Shown one piece after another: positions 42,832 through 53,352 of a stretch of DNA of 64,000 nucleotides (positions are counted from its first letter, which is position 1; every line of letters starts with the position of its first letter). Under the pieces are notes generated by a model, which saw nothing but the letters and a program-made list of their open reading frames with translations, did not search any database and was not told the origin of the DNA. Source of the DNA: Devosia sp. (lineage in GTDB: Bacteria; Pseudomonadota; Alphaproteobacteria; Rhizobiales; Devosiaceae); assembly GCA_016713105.1 (NCBI GenBank), contig JADJPS010000018.1, forward strand, positions 620,001 through 684,000. The letters run 5' to 3'. The position numbers and the translations under genes were made by a program.

Positions 42832-45293
42832 TCACGGACTCCGACCCGCGGCCCCTGCGGAGCGGGCCTCCGCCGCCCCTGCTTCCGGACGCGCTGCGTC
42901 CGGCGCGGCCCGGGGTGCCAGGCTGACCGCGAGGGTCGCTTCGATCTCCCGCAGGTGGGCCGCGACGACCGCCTTGTCCTCCTGATGGCGCCGCGATGTC
43001 GGAAGGCGGTCGGCGAGAATGCGAGCGCTTCTCAACAGGGACTCGCGATCATCGATCCGCGCCCGCAGCAGGAAACGCGTCCACACCAGCGTGTCCAGCT
43101 GGCTGACGGGCACGGTCTCCTCGGTCCACTGGCAGTCCTGAACGGCGCGCAGCAGTTCGGCATAGTAGCGAACCGCCAGGCCATCGGCCCCGCGCGCACT
43201 GATATGCGCGTAGCACTGGGCGTTGGCGATATCGAGAAGCAACCGATTGGCGATGGCGGGGTTCCGCCGGATCCATGCCTGGGCGAGTGTCCGGGCGCGC
43301 TCGAAGAGCTCGGTGGCCTGCTGGATGTGGGCGTTCGCCTGGGCGTTGCGCTGATGCGCCTGCGGTGCCTCGACGTCGAAGTACCGACCGCCTTCGACGT
43401 GCTCCCAGAAGTTGAAGTGACATATCCCCTGCTGCAGCAGGTAGCGCGGATCGGTCTTCGAGCCTGGATCTCCGCGTCGCTGGCCGCTCGCCTCCTCGAG
43501 GTCGGCGAGGCAAGCCTCGAGGACGTCCCTGGTCGGCCCCCGATGCCGTCGCCGGGTCAGGGCACGCATGTAGAACGCCTCATGGCGCGGCGTCGAATCG
43601 AGATGATATGGCCAGTTGACCGCCATGTCCGCAAACAGGAAGGCGCTGTCCCAGCGATCCTCGATGGCCTCGAGGAAGCTCGAGGCCAGACACTTCTCGA
43701 CCAGGCTGGGATGGCGTTCGGTCTCCGCCGATGCCACCGGATCGTGCCCGTCATCACGTGCCCGCGACAAGCGGGCAGCCACCATCTGGCGCAAACGACC
43801 CACCCCGTCATGCGCCGGCGCACCGTCGTGGCGCAGCACTGGATCGTAGAACAGCAGGGCGATGGTGCTGACCGTATCGCGGCTCCAGACCAGCACCGGC
43901 TGACCGCCGCCGTGCCCGCCCTTCGGCGGCTCGGCAAAACTGGCGCTGCCCTGGCTGAACCGCCCCTCGCCCTCGAAGAAGCCGAGCAGGGCGTTGTTGA
44001 GGGTGATGTCCGCCGACAGCTGCGTCGCCGCCGCCCGCACAAGATCGTTCAACCGGGCGCGATCCGCACTGCGAAGGATCCCGAGAATCTGCGCCGTCGG
44101 CGCCTTGCCGGCCTCGCGCCACGGGGCGATCGCGACAGTGAGATTGTCGGCGCCCTGCCAGAGGTCCCGGAGCGCCGCGATACGCGCCTCGAGCTGGCGC
44201 TCCTCCAGGACCTCGCCGCGGCCGGCATCCGGATATGCAAGGGGCCGCAGCGCCCGCACCGCCAGCATGAGCGCGCGTCGGCGCTGCCGCAACTCTGCGA
44301 TCCGCTGCTCGAGGTTGCCGCCGGTGCTCCAACTGGCCTGGCGGAAGGCCCCGATCCGGCGCAGATAGAGATCGAGCTGTGCCTCTGGCACGGCAGTGGA
44401 GTAGCGGTACGCCTCGCTGTGCACCACTTCGCTTCGGGTCAGCAACTGCAGTCTGCGCCTGCCCAGGTACCGGGTCTGCAGCTCGGCATTGATCTTCCGC
44501 AGGTATCCGACGGCCTGCGCGTCGCGCGTGCTGGAGCGCACGATGCGGATGCGCGCCTCGTCCTCCAGCCCGGCCTCGCCCCGTCCCCTCCGCTCGAGTT
44601 CCCGCTGGATTCGGCGCTCGGAGATCGCCGTGGTCAGCTTGCCAACAAGCCTGTCATCGAGTTCGGAGACCGCAACCCTCCGACCGACGATGGCGCTTGC
44701 ATCGATCAGGGCTGCATGCTGCAGCAGTTCGCGCAGCCGGCCCTGGGGAGTCCGGGCAGACTGGGTCATCGCCAGGAACAGCGCGCCGGCATGGTCGTTG
44801 AGGTAGTGGAGCAGCTCGCGCTCGAGCGCGTTCCGCCCGTCCCCGCCGCCGGTGGACTCGAGGCGCGCGACCATCTCCTTGAACCGTGCGTCCGCCTCGA
44901 GTCCGCGCAGCTCCGCCATCGCCTGCATGACGATCGCCTGGAAGCGGTCGAGCGACTCGGCGTGAAAGAACGCCTCGGCGTTGCGCAGTTCGTCCCGATG
45001 CGGAGGCAGCAGCACGATCCCGGACGGCACGATATGCGGCGCCCCCCGAAGAAGAACCGCTCCAGGACCGCGATGTCGAGGGCGGCATCGATCGGGCTGT
45101 TCCTGCCGCGACCGTCGGGCAGCACAAACGCCTCGATCTCGGTGAAGTCGACCGCCCAGTCGATCTCGCCGCCCTCCTGCCGGAACGTCAGGTCGTCGAT
45201 CGCGTCGTCGATGTCTTTGAGCACCTGCCGCGAATAGCGCAGATAGTCGCCGATGCTGTCCCGGCCCGGTTCTCCTGCCGCCGGTCCGGTCAT
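42832..45293 (-). pseudogene. Large unrecognised protein with PIN-like N-terminal region and helical repeats, frameshifted in a C6 run
   Basis: About 820 residues if one base is restored at 45042-45047 (six C on the plus strand); this joins AVLERFFFGG to APHIVPSGIVLLPPH. The N-terminal 260 residues suggest a PIN-like layout: an early strand with acidic residues (WAVDFTEIEAFVLP), then RDAQAVGYLRKINAEL and LQLLTRSEVVH, where PIN domains carry a late Asp and a T-R/S strand. The middle is helical and Arg/Glu-rich. The last 300 residues look like TPR-type repeats (HEAFYMRALTRRR, DPRYLLQQGICHF, NRLLLDIANAQCYAHI). It overlaps the gene before it by ATGA as the third gene of an operon. Family unknown; the PIN suggestion is my reading of the pattern. 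Confidence 0.6.
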
Positions 45294-46117
45294 GGTGCTG
45301 CGCTCCTCTCGCCGAGCCACCCCACGAGGTCATCGATCGGGCTGGACAACTCCTGTTCGACATCGGCCGCTTCGGCCAGCCGGACCTGCTGCAACTGCAC
45401 CCAGGACGCAGCCGGCCCACCGGCCACCTCGCCCTGCAGCAACAACGCCCCGCCGCTGCGACGACGCACCTCCAGGCTGAGGGGCGCCGACTGCCAGGCG
45501 ACCTCGAAGCTGCGGTCGAGGTCGGACAGCAGATCGAGAAAGCGCGGCACGAGATCGCGAGGCGGGACGGACGTCGCGACGGTGGCGACCATCCCGCGCA
45601 GTTGCCGCGCCAGGGTCGGGGTTGCTTTGGAGAGAAGGTAGCGCAGATCCAGCAGGTCGGCGTGATCGGCAGGTTCGGGGAAGTCGTCCGGATTCGGCCT
45701 GGCAAGGAAGCCGAGCACCGGCAGATCGATCCGCTCGCCCACAGCCAGATCGGCGAGTTCGCGTTCGAGGTCCCCGACGGGCAGCATGGCGCCGATCAGC
45801 GCCACATGGGACCGGTTGAAGTGCCACTGCGCGACTGCGTCCCGGGGGGCGGCGAACGGAGCAAACTGGCTGTCGCCAAACTCGCGCTCGCACCAGTTCC
45901 ACTCCCACCAGCGCGCCCGCTGCGCCAGCTGCCACAGCTGGGGCCGCTGGCCGGACCACTCGGCCAGTTCCCTGAGCAACCGCCGGAAACGCCTGATCTC
46001 CGCGCGCAGCTCGTTCGGGCGGGCGGTGGCGAAACGCTCCAGCAGGCCACGGTGGCAGTTCACGATTCGCCCCGACAGCTCGCGGGACAGGGCCGGCTCT
46101 CTTTCGTCAGGCGTCAT
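45290..46117 (-). CDS. Unrecognised protein, second gene of the three-gene operon
   Basis: 275 residues. The first 110 are helical and Arg/Trp-rich (RRFRRLLRELAEWSG, QRARWWEWNWCERE). The remainder holds PVLGFLARPNPDDFPEP, a helical stretch (LARQLRGMVATVATSVPPRDLVPRFLDLLS), and a beta-rich end (FEVAWQSAPLSLEVRRRSGGALLLQGEVA). No signal peptide or membrane segment is seen, so it is cytosolic. It overlaps both neighbours by ATGA, so the three proteins are made together and may form one complex. I do not recognise the family. Confidence 0.75.
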   Translation of the reverse strand: MTPDEREPALSRELSGRIVNCHRGLLERFATARPNELRAEIRRFRRLLRELAEWSGQRPQLWQLAQRARWWEWNWCEREFGDSQFAPFAAPRDAVAQWHFNRSHVALIGAMLPVGDLERELADLAVGERIDLPVLGFLARPNPDDFPEPADHADLLDLRYLLSKATPTLARQLRGMVATVATSVPPRDLVPRFLDLLSDLDRSFEVAWQSAPLSLEVRRRSGGALLLQGEVAGGPAASWVQLQQVRLAEAADVEQELSSPIDDLVGWLGERSAAP

Positions 46118-46755
46118 CGAAAATCGACCCCGTGAAGGGCGCTGCGCAGGGCCTCGATCACGTCGTCCAGTTCATAGATGCCCGACCTGAGGCACTGGTC
46201 GGCATAGTTGTTGAGGGCGGAGTTCAGCTGCCGCAGTTCGTCGACCCGCGTGTAGAACCTCGAGAAATCCGTGATCTCCGTCTCCGCCTGCACCAGCAGC
46301 TCGGCCAGCCGGTCCGGCCACGGCCGATCGTCCAGCATGCGCTGGATCTCCTCGGGCATCCGCACCAGGTAGCGCATCTGCCCCTCGGTACGGCACAGCA
46401 CCGCGAGCTGCATCGAGCTGCGGGCGCCGCCGCGCATGGCCCGGAACTCCTGCCGCATCAGCGCCGAGTGGGCGCTCCAGTGCCGCCGCGATTGCACCGG
46501 ATCGGGGCCGACCAGGGCAAATGTGTCCTTGAGGTCGATCATCATCTGGTTGGTCAGGGCGTGCAGGCTCTTGAAGGCCGCCAGTTCCACCTCGTCGAGC
46601 ACGAAGGCGTCGAGCGCGGCATAGACCAACTGCAGCCGGCGCACGCAGTCCTGCCAGTTCGCGCCCGCGGGCGACCTGATCGTGGTGATCACCGCCGCGA
46701 TAATGCCCGGAATATCGACGAGCGCCCTGGTGTTCTCCCACACGTCCCCCTCCAT
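46114..46755 (-). CDS. Unrecognised helical protein, first gene of the three-gene operon
   Basis: 213 residues, almost entirely alpha-helical by pattern (VRRLQLVYAALDAFVLDEVELAAF, SLHALTNQMMIDLKDTF, MRQEFRAMRGGARSSMQLAV, LRQLNSALNNYADQCLRSGI). There are no membrane spans and no motif I know. The start is uncertain: ATG 46755 is used, but a TTG at 46782 with GGAG seven bases upstream is a good alternative. Its stop overlaps the next start. It is divergent from the aminotransferase gene across about 180 bases. Confidence 0.7.
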   Translation of the reverse strand: MEGDVWENTRALVDIPGIIAAVITTIRSPAGANWQDCVRRLQLVYAALDAFVLDEVELAAFKSLHALTNQMMIDLKDTFALVGPDPVQSRRHWSAHSALMRQEFRAMRGGARSSMQLAVLCRTEGQMRYLVRMPEEIQRMLDDRPWPDRLAELLVQAETEITDFSRFYTRVDELRQLNSALNNYADQCLRSGIYELDDVIEALRSALHGVDFR

Positions 46756-46934
46756 GCCGTCCCCGGAGGAGGAAAGCAGCAATCGCCACGCTCCGGATCG
46801 GGAGTTCCCCGTAGGTTCTCACACGAGCGCCCGAGGCCGTCCGACCGGCCTTTTTCCGCCTCGCGGAACCCCGCGGGATTTACTTCGCGCACTGCTTGGG
46901 GCCTGTTCTGACAGAAATACGCGAGGAGCCGACT

Positions 46935-48284
<1,350 letters not shown>

Positions 48285-48291
48285 ACCTGGA

Positions 48292-48537
48292 CTAGCCGGG
48301 ATCGGCCGCCGCCAGCCGCTCGCACAGCGCCACCAGGGCGCCGACCGTGTCCGCCGCGGCGGCCGCGTCGTCGGGAAGCCGCAGTCCGGTCTCGGCCTCG
48401 ACCTGCGTGATCACCGCAACCTTGGAGAGCGAGTCGAGCATGTCGGGATCGTCGAGCCGGGTTTCGGCAGCGAGTGCCTCGGGTGCACGGCCGGTGAAGT
48501 CGGCGACCGCCTGGCGCACGATGCGATCATGATCCAT
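48292..48537 (-). CDS. Acyl carrier protein (phosphopantetheine attachment domain)
   Basis: 81 residues. The attachment motif reads DMLDSLSKVAVI, with the serine that would carry phosphopantetheine at about residue 36, inside a four-helix acidic frame. It is divergent from housekeeping AcpP, so a dedicated pathway carrier is likely. It overlaps the upstream acyltransferase gene by 11 bases, which suggests the two work together, for example by supplying an acyl group for O- or N-acylation. Confidence 0.85.
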   Translation of the reverse strand: MDHDRIVRQAVADFTGRAPEALAAETRLDDPDMLDSLSKVAVITQVEAETGLRLPDDAAAAADTVGALVALCERLAAADPG

Positions 48538-49093
48538 GACCGTCCTCCTTGAAATGCAGCTCGATCATACGGCGTCGATCGGGTTCATCGAGCCCAAAGC
48601 TGTCGACCGCGCCGGGGCTGCGCAGCAACATCTCAAGATAGAGCGACGCCCGCCCCTCGACCCGCCCCGGGTTGCCGACGACCAGCGAGTTGTCGGCAAT
48701 CCGTCCTCGTACAACGGCACCGGCGCCGACGATGCAGTCGTCTCCCAGGACGGTCCCCGGCAGCAGCATCGCATTGTGGCCGATGAAGCAGCGGCTGCCC
48801 ACAACGATACGTCCCAGCACCTGCAGGCGCGGACGGCGCCCGGCGAGCAGTCGCGCTGCCCCGTCATGGGTGAGAAAGCAGACCCCGCCGGCCACGTTGA
48901 CGTTGTCGCCCAGCGTGACCAGCCAGGGCTCGGTGGAGAACTGGTCGGTGTAGATGCGGCACCCCGCGCCGATCGTTACCCCGCGCGCCCGCAGCCGGTC
49001 GATACGACGGGCATCGTCGCGGGCGATGCGGCTGCCGGGGTCGCTTCCCTGGCCGGCGAGACCCTGTCGCACTCGACGCAGCCAATCGCGCAT
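48527..49093 (-). CDS. Hexapeptide-repeat acyltransferase (left-handed beta-helix, LacA/WecB-CapG type)
   Basis: 188 residues. A short helical N-terminus is followed by hexapeptide repeats (RGVTIGAGCRIYTDQF, VTLGDNVNVAGGVCFLTHDG) and then RIVVGSRCFIGHNAMLLPGTVLGDDCIVGAGAVV, typical of the left-handed beta-helix. The His in FLTHDG is a plausible catalytic base. ATG 49093 follows GGGGGTGACC. Such enzymes acetylate sugars or antibiotics using CoA. Here the neighbouring acyl carrier protein could be the donor. The acceptor is unknown. Confidence 0.86.
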   Translation of the reverse strand: MRDWLRRVRQGLAGQGSDPGSRIARDDARRIDRLRARGVTIGAGCRIYTDQFSTEPWLVTLGDNVNVAGGVCFLTHDGAARLLAGRRPRLQVLGRIVVGSRCFIGHNAMLLPGTVLGDDCIVGAGAVVRGRIADNSLVVGNPGRVEGRASLYLEMLLRSPGAVDSFGLDEPDRRRMIELHFKEDGHGS

Positions 49094-49274
49094 GGTCACC
49101 CCCAAGGCCGATGGTAGCGCCTGACGGGAACTTGGCAAGCGGCGAGACAGATGTGCGAAGCGTCGGCGGCGACCGACGGCGATCATTGCCGCTGTCATCG
49201 CGACCGCGTGCGCGGCGGGCTTGCGGGCGTCCCGCCACTGGGCCTAGATCGCTGGTAACAACGGGAGCAGCATC

Positions 49275-50219
49275 TTGGATTTCGGACATGCATTTCAACC
49301 CGGCGGCCTCGATCGGGCGGCGGCGCTCCGCGCACACGGCACGCCCCAACAGGACGACCGCGCCCTGGTCTATGTCTTCTGGCGCGGCAAGCTGCTGGTC
49401 GACGCCGACAACCGGCCCGTCCTCGCGGGGCTCGATCATCCGGCCCTGCTGGATTGCCGCGACACTCCCCTCTTCCTCGGTCTCGGTCCGGATGGTCCGC
49501 GCTTTGCGGCCGACCTGACATTGTGGCAGCCGCATGAGGATGCCGCGACCATCGGCCAGTTCACCGACGTGACGGCCCAGGTGCACCCGGGGTTTTCCGG
49601 AGCGCGACTGGTGGAGGTACGTGGCCTGATCTCGTCGCTCGATCCGTTCGACGGGGAGTGCATCGCTACCGGAAGGGCCATGCTCGGTTGGCACGGCACC
49701 CATCGATTCTGTGCCAATTGCGGGCAGCCAAGCGCCATCGAGGCCTCCGGCTGGCAGCGCAAGTGCCCGGACTGCGGCACCCAGCATTTCCCTCGAACCG
49801 ACCCGGTGGTGATCATGGCCATCACCCGTGGCGACCGCCTGCTGCTTGGCCGCGGTCCGAGCTGGCCGGAGCGCATGTACTCGCTGCTCGCCGGATTCGT
49901 CGAGCCGGGCGAAGCCATCGAGGCGGCGGTGCGACGCGAGACCGCGGAGGAGACGTCCATCCATGTCGGCGAGGTGCGCTACGTCGCCTCCCAGCCCTGG
50001 CCGTTCCCGATGTCACTGATGTTCGGCTGCGTCGGGACCGCACTCGACGAAGCGATCACCGTCGATCCGGTGGAACTGGCGGATGCGCGCTGGATCGACC
50101 GCGACGACGTTCGCCGCATTCTCGCCGGGGAACATCCCGAGATCAACGCACCTCGCCGGGGCGCCATCGCCGGAGCGCTGATCGCTGCCTGGGTCGAGGG
50201 CAAGCTCGAACAGCCCTGA
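49275..50219 (+). CDS. nudC: NADH pyrophosphatase / NAD-capped RNA hydrolase NudC
   Basis: 314 residues. The zinc ribbon HRFCANCGQPS...KCPDCGTQHFPR, the Nudix box GFVEPGEAIEAAVRRETAEE, and the NudC signature SQPWPFPMSLMFGC are complete. The enzyme cleaves NAD(H) to NMN(H) and AMP and removes NAD caps from RNA. The TTG at 49275 is the available start in frame; it has only a weak ribosome site, so the N-terminus is tentative. It converges with hutD. Confidence 0.93.
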   Translation: MDFGHAFQPGGLDRAAALRAHGTPQQDDRALVYVFWRGKLLVDADNRPVLAGLDHPALLDCRDTPLFLGLGPDGPRFAADLTLWQPHEDAATIGQFTDVTAQVHPGFSGARLVEVRGLISSLDPFDGECIATGRAMLGWHGTHRFCANCGQPSAIEASGWQRKCPDCGTQHFPRTDPVVIMAITRGDRLLLGRGPSWPERMYSLLAGFVEPGEAIEAAVRRETAEETSIHVGEVRYVASQPWPFPMSLMFGCVGTALDEAITVDPVELADARWIDRDDVRRILAGEHPEINAPRRGAIAGALIAAWVEGKLEQP

Positions 50220-50313
50220 GCATCCCCCCTCGCGCAAGAAACGCAGCGGAACCTTCATCCCTTCGGTGTCGGGCGCAAGAACGCCCTGCTGGTCTTCATA
50301 CCGGTCGGGCCTC

Positions 50314-50859
50314 TCAGCCGTCGATTTCGACGAGGAGCGCTCCGCCGGCCACGAGCTCGAAGCGTTCGCCCGGGTCGGCGAACAACATGTCTCCCTGCCG
50401 CATCGAATATGGGCCGCCGACGCCAGCGGCCACGCAGGGGCCGATCGCAAACAGCGCTGTGATCGGTCGGACCGCGGCGAGAGGGCCGGGCTGCACCGAT
50501 CGGACGAGGTGAGTCGCCTGCCCGACGCGCGACATCACATTCAGGTCGGTTACCGGGCCGTCGGTCAGCCGCGCTCGTACCGGCAGGTCGCCGGAAAAGG
50601 TGAACGGGACGCCCGGCACCGGTCGGTACTCGCCATCCGGCAACTCGAGCGCGAGGCCCCGGCCGGACACCACGGTCAGGCTGCGCAGGATACCTGGAAA
50701 CGCAGAGAACGGGCCGTGCGACTCGATGCGGGCCATGCTGATGCGCCAGGCGAAGCCGTCGAGGTCGGCGTCTTCGGGCCAGATGGCGATCTGCGCCGTG
50801 AGGCCGCCGCCATTCTTCCAGGGCGACCAGGCGTAGCCCCCGGCTGCCAGCCATCGCAT
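50314..50859 (-). CDS. hutD: HutD/Ves family cupin-like protein
   Basis: 181 residues. The family motifs are WKNGGGLTAQIAIWP near residue 15, FAWRISMARIESHGPFSAFPG, and DLNVMSR around residue 107. HutD proteins have a cupin fold and are thought to buffer the histidine pathway by binding formylglutamate or urocanate. It starts eight bases after the hutU stop as the last gene of the leftward hut operon. Confidence 0.9.
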   Translation of the reverse strand: MRWLAAGGYAWSPWKNGGGLTAQIAIWPEDADLDGFAWRISMARIESHGPFSAFPGILRSLTVVSGRGLALELPDGEYRPVPGVPFTFSGDLPVRARLTDGPVTDLNVMSRVGQATHLVRSVQPGPLAAVRPITALFAIGPCVAAGVGGPYSMRQGDMLFADPGERFELVAGGALLVEIDG

Positions 50860-50867
50860 CGCCCGGC

Positions 50868-52535
50868 CTACAGGATGGCCGGCAGGTTCAGTCCCTGCCG
50901 GCGGGCCCAGTCGCGCGCAACCTCGTAGCCCGCATCGGCATGGCGCATCACGCCGGTCGCCGGATCGTTCCAGAGCACGCGCGCGAGCCGCCGTGCGGCG
51001 TCCGCCGTGCCATCGGCAACGATCACCATGCCGGCGTGCTGGGAAAAGCCCATGCCGACACCACCACCATGGTGCAGCGACACCCAGGTGGCGCCGCTCG
51101 CCGTGTTGAGCAGCGCATTGAGCAGCGGCCAGTCCGAGACGGCGTCCGAGCCGTCCTGCATGGCCTCGGTTTCCCGATTGGGAGACGCCACGGAGCCGGA
51201 ATCGAGGTGGTCGCGCCCAATGACAATCGGCGCCTTCAGTTCGCCCGAAGCAACCATTTCGTTGAACATCAGCCCCGCCCGATGCCGGTCGCCCAGTCCG
51301 ATCCAGCAGATGCGGGCCGGCAGCCCCTGGAAGGCGATGCGCTCGCTGGCCATGTCGAGCCAGCGATGCAGATGCGCATTGTCCGGAAACAGTCGCTTCA
51401 TCGCCGCGTCGGTCTTGTGGATGTCCTCCGGGTCGCCCGACAGGGCGCACCAGCGGAACGGCCCGATGCCGCGGCAGAACAGCGGCCGGATATAGGCCGG
51501 CACGAAGCCGGGGAAGGCGAAGGCGTTCTCCAGCCCCTCCTCCAGCGCGACCTGGCGGATGTTGTTGCCGTAGTCGAGCGTCGGCACGCCCTGGTTCCAG
51601 AAATCGACCATGGCCTGCACATGCACCTTCATCGAGGCCCGCGCTGCCCGTTCCACCGCCTTGGGATCGCTTTCCCGCTTGTCGCGCCAGTGCTCCATGG
51701 TCCAGCCGCTCGGCAGGTAGCCGTTGATCGGGTCATGTGCCGAGGTCTGGTCGGTGACAATGTCCGGGCGCACACCCCGCCGCACCAGTTGGGGGAAGAT
51801 GTCGGCCGCATTGCCGAGCAGGCCGACGGATTTCGCCTCGCCGGCCCTGGTCCAGCGCTCTATCTTCTCCAGCGCTTCATCCAGCGTCTCGGCACGCTCG
51901 TCGAGATAGCGGGTGCGCAGGCGAAAATCGATGCGGGTCGTGTCACATTCGACCGCGAGGCAGCAGGCACCGGCCATCGCGGCCGCCAGCGGCTGCGCGC
52001 CTCCCATGCCGCCGAGCCCGCCGGTCAGGATCCACTTGCCCTTGAGGTCGCCGCCATAGTGCTGGCGGCCGGCCTCGGCGAAGGTCTCGAAGGTGCCCTG
52101 CACGATGCCCTGGGTGCCGATGTAGATCCAGGACCCGGCGGTCATCTGGCCGTACATCATCAGCCCCTTGCGATCGAGTTCGTGGAAATGCTCCCAGGTG
52201 GCCCAATGCGGCACCAGGTTGGAATTGGCGATGAGGACGCGCGGCGCATCCTTGTGGGTGCGGAAGATGCCGACGGGCTTGCCGGACTGCACCAGCAGCG
52301 TCTCGTCATCCTCCAGCGACTTCAGGCTGGCAACGATCCTGTCGAAATCCTCCCAGGTGCGGGCGGCGCGGCCGATGCCGCCATAGACCACGAGCTCGTG
52401 CGGGTTCTCGGCGACATCGGGATGCAGGTTGTTCATCAGCATCCGCATCGGCGCCTCGGTGAGCCAGGATCGCGCGCTGATCTCGGGACCGGTCGGGGGG
52501 AACACCTTGCGCATGTTGCGGCGGGACTCGGACAT
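50868..52535 (-). CDS. hutU: Urocanate hydratase (urocanase)
   Basis: 555 residues, the normal length. The NAD-binding region GGLGGMGGAQPLAAAMAGA, LAVECDTTRIDFR, and the active-site region FCRGIGPFRWCALSGDPEDI with the conserved Cys are intact. It adds water to urocanate to give imidazolonepropionate in the second step of histidine breakdown. Start 52535 gives the family N-terminus (MSESRRNMRKVFPPTG) and AAGGAGG lies upstream, inside the end of hutG. Confidence 0.96.
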   Translation of the reverse strand: MSESRRNMRKVFPPTGPEISARSWLTEAPMRMLMNNLHPDVAENPHELVVYGGIGRAARTWEDFDRIVASLKSLEDDETLLVQSGKPVGIFRTHKDAPRVLIANSNLVPHWATWEHFHELDRKGLMMYGQMTAGSWIYIGTQGIVQGTFETFAEAGRQHYGGDLKGKWILTGGLGGMGGAQPLAAAMAGACCLAVECDTTRIDFRLRTRYLDERAETLDEALEKIERWTRAGEAKSVGLLGNAADIFPQLVRRGVRPDIVTDQTSAHDPINGYLPSGWTMEHWRDKRESDPKAVERAARASMKVHVQAMVDFWNQGVPTLDYGNNIRQVALEEGLENAFAFPGFVPAYIRPLFCRGIGPFRWCALSGDPEDIHKTDAAMKRLFPDNAHLHRWLDMASERIAFQGLPARICWIGLGDRHRAGLMFNEMVASGELKAPIVIGRDHLDSGSVASPNRETEAMQDGSDAVSDWPLLNALLNTASGATWVSLHHGGGVGMGFSQHAGMVIVADGTADAARRLARVLWNDPATGVMRHADAGYEVARDWARRQGLNLPAIL

Positions 52536-52539
52536 GGCC

Positions 52540-53352
52540 TCAGGCCTCCTTGCGGGCATGGCGGTGGAGCGCGAGCCCGACCAGGGTTTCGAGCACAGAC
52601 TTGAGGTGCGGCCGGAGCCGCGCCGCCTTGTCGAGGCTGTAGGCGAATGGTGCGGCTTCGGTCTCGAGGTGGCTCGACTGGGCCAGTTCCATCTGGATGG
52701 CGTGCATCCCCTGGTCCGGCCGGCCGTAGTGCCGTGTCGTCCAGCCGCCGCGGAAACGGCCGTTCAGGACCGACGTGAAGCCGTCGGCCTCTGCACAGAT
52801 ACGGGCCACGGCCTGCTCCATCTGGGGTGCGCAGGTCACGCCGTTGTTAGTGCCAACATTGAGGTCGGGCAGCCTTCCGTCGAACAGGAACGGAATCTGC
52901 GATCGGATGGAATGGCAGTCATAGAGCACGACCACCCCGTGACGCGCCTTGACGCGGGCCAGTTCCGCCGACAGCGCTGCATGGTAGGGGGCGTGCCAGG
53001 CCTGGATGCGGCGTGCGACCTCGTCGGCATCCGGCTCCCGACCGTCGCAATAGAGTCGCTGGCCGTCGAAATCGGTCAGCGGACAGAGTGCCGTTGTGTT
53101 CTGCCCAGGATACAGGCTCGCCCCGCTCGGATCGCGGTTGGCGTCGATCAGGTAGCGATGGAACCGTGCCGCGACCATGGTGGCGCCGGGGACGAGATCG
53201 GCGTAGAGCCGGTCGAGATGCCAGTCGGTGTCGGCGAGCCGTCGGCCGCGCGCGTCGAGATCGGCCCACAGCGAGTCGGGAACCCAGGTGCCGCTATGCG
53301 GCAGGGCGAGGACGAGGCAGCTGTCGCCCGGCGTGACGGATACGGGCTGCAT
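52540..53352 (-). CDS. hutG: N-formylglutamate deformylase/amidohydrolase
   Basis: 270 residues of the N-formylglutamate amidohydrolase family. Key stretches are LVLALPHSGTWVP, DTDWHLDRLY, the RYLIDANRDPSG motif, YDCHSI with the metal-binding residues, and GTNNG. It hydrolyses the N-formylglutamate made by HutF to glutamate and formate. This confirms that the pathway here is the five-step, ammonia-releasing HutF/HutG branch. Start and stop overlap hutH (TGATG) and lie four bases from hutU. Confidence 0.94.
   Translation of the reverse strand: MQPVSVTPGDSCLVLALPHSGTWVPDSLWADLDARGRRLADTDWHLDRLYADLVPGATMVAARFHRYLIDANRDPSGASLYPGQNTTALCPLTDFDGQRLYCDGREPDADEVARRIQAWHAPYHAALSAELARVKARHGVVVLYDCHSIRSQIPFLFDGRLPDLNVGTNNGVTCAPQMEQAVARICAEADGFTSVLNGRFRGGWTTRHYGRPDQGMHAIQMELAQSSHLETEAAPFAYSLDKAARLRPHLKSVLETLVGLALHRHARKEA

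Noticed and set aside
45042..45047. Programmed frameshifting in the C6 run of the PIN-like gene
   Set aside because: The same kind of homopolymer slip occurs in tonB, the M81 gene and others in this window, so a sequencing indel is the more economical explanation. No downstream structure was identified.
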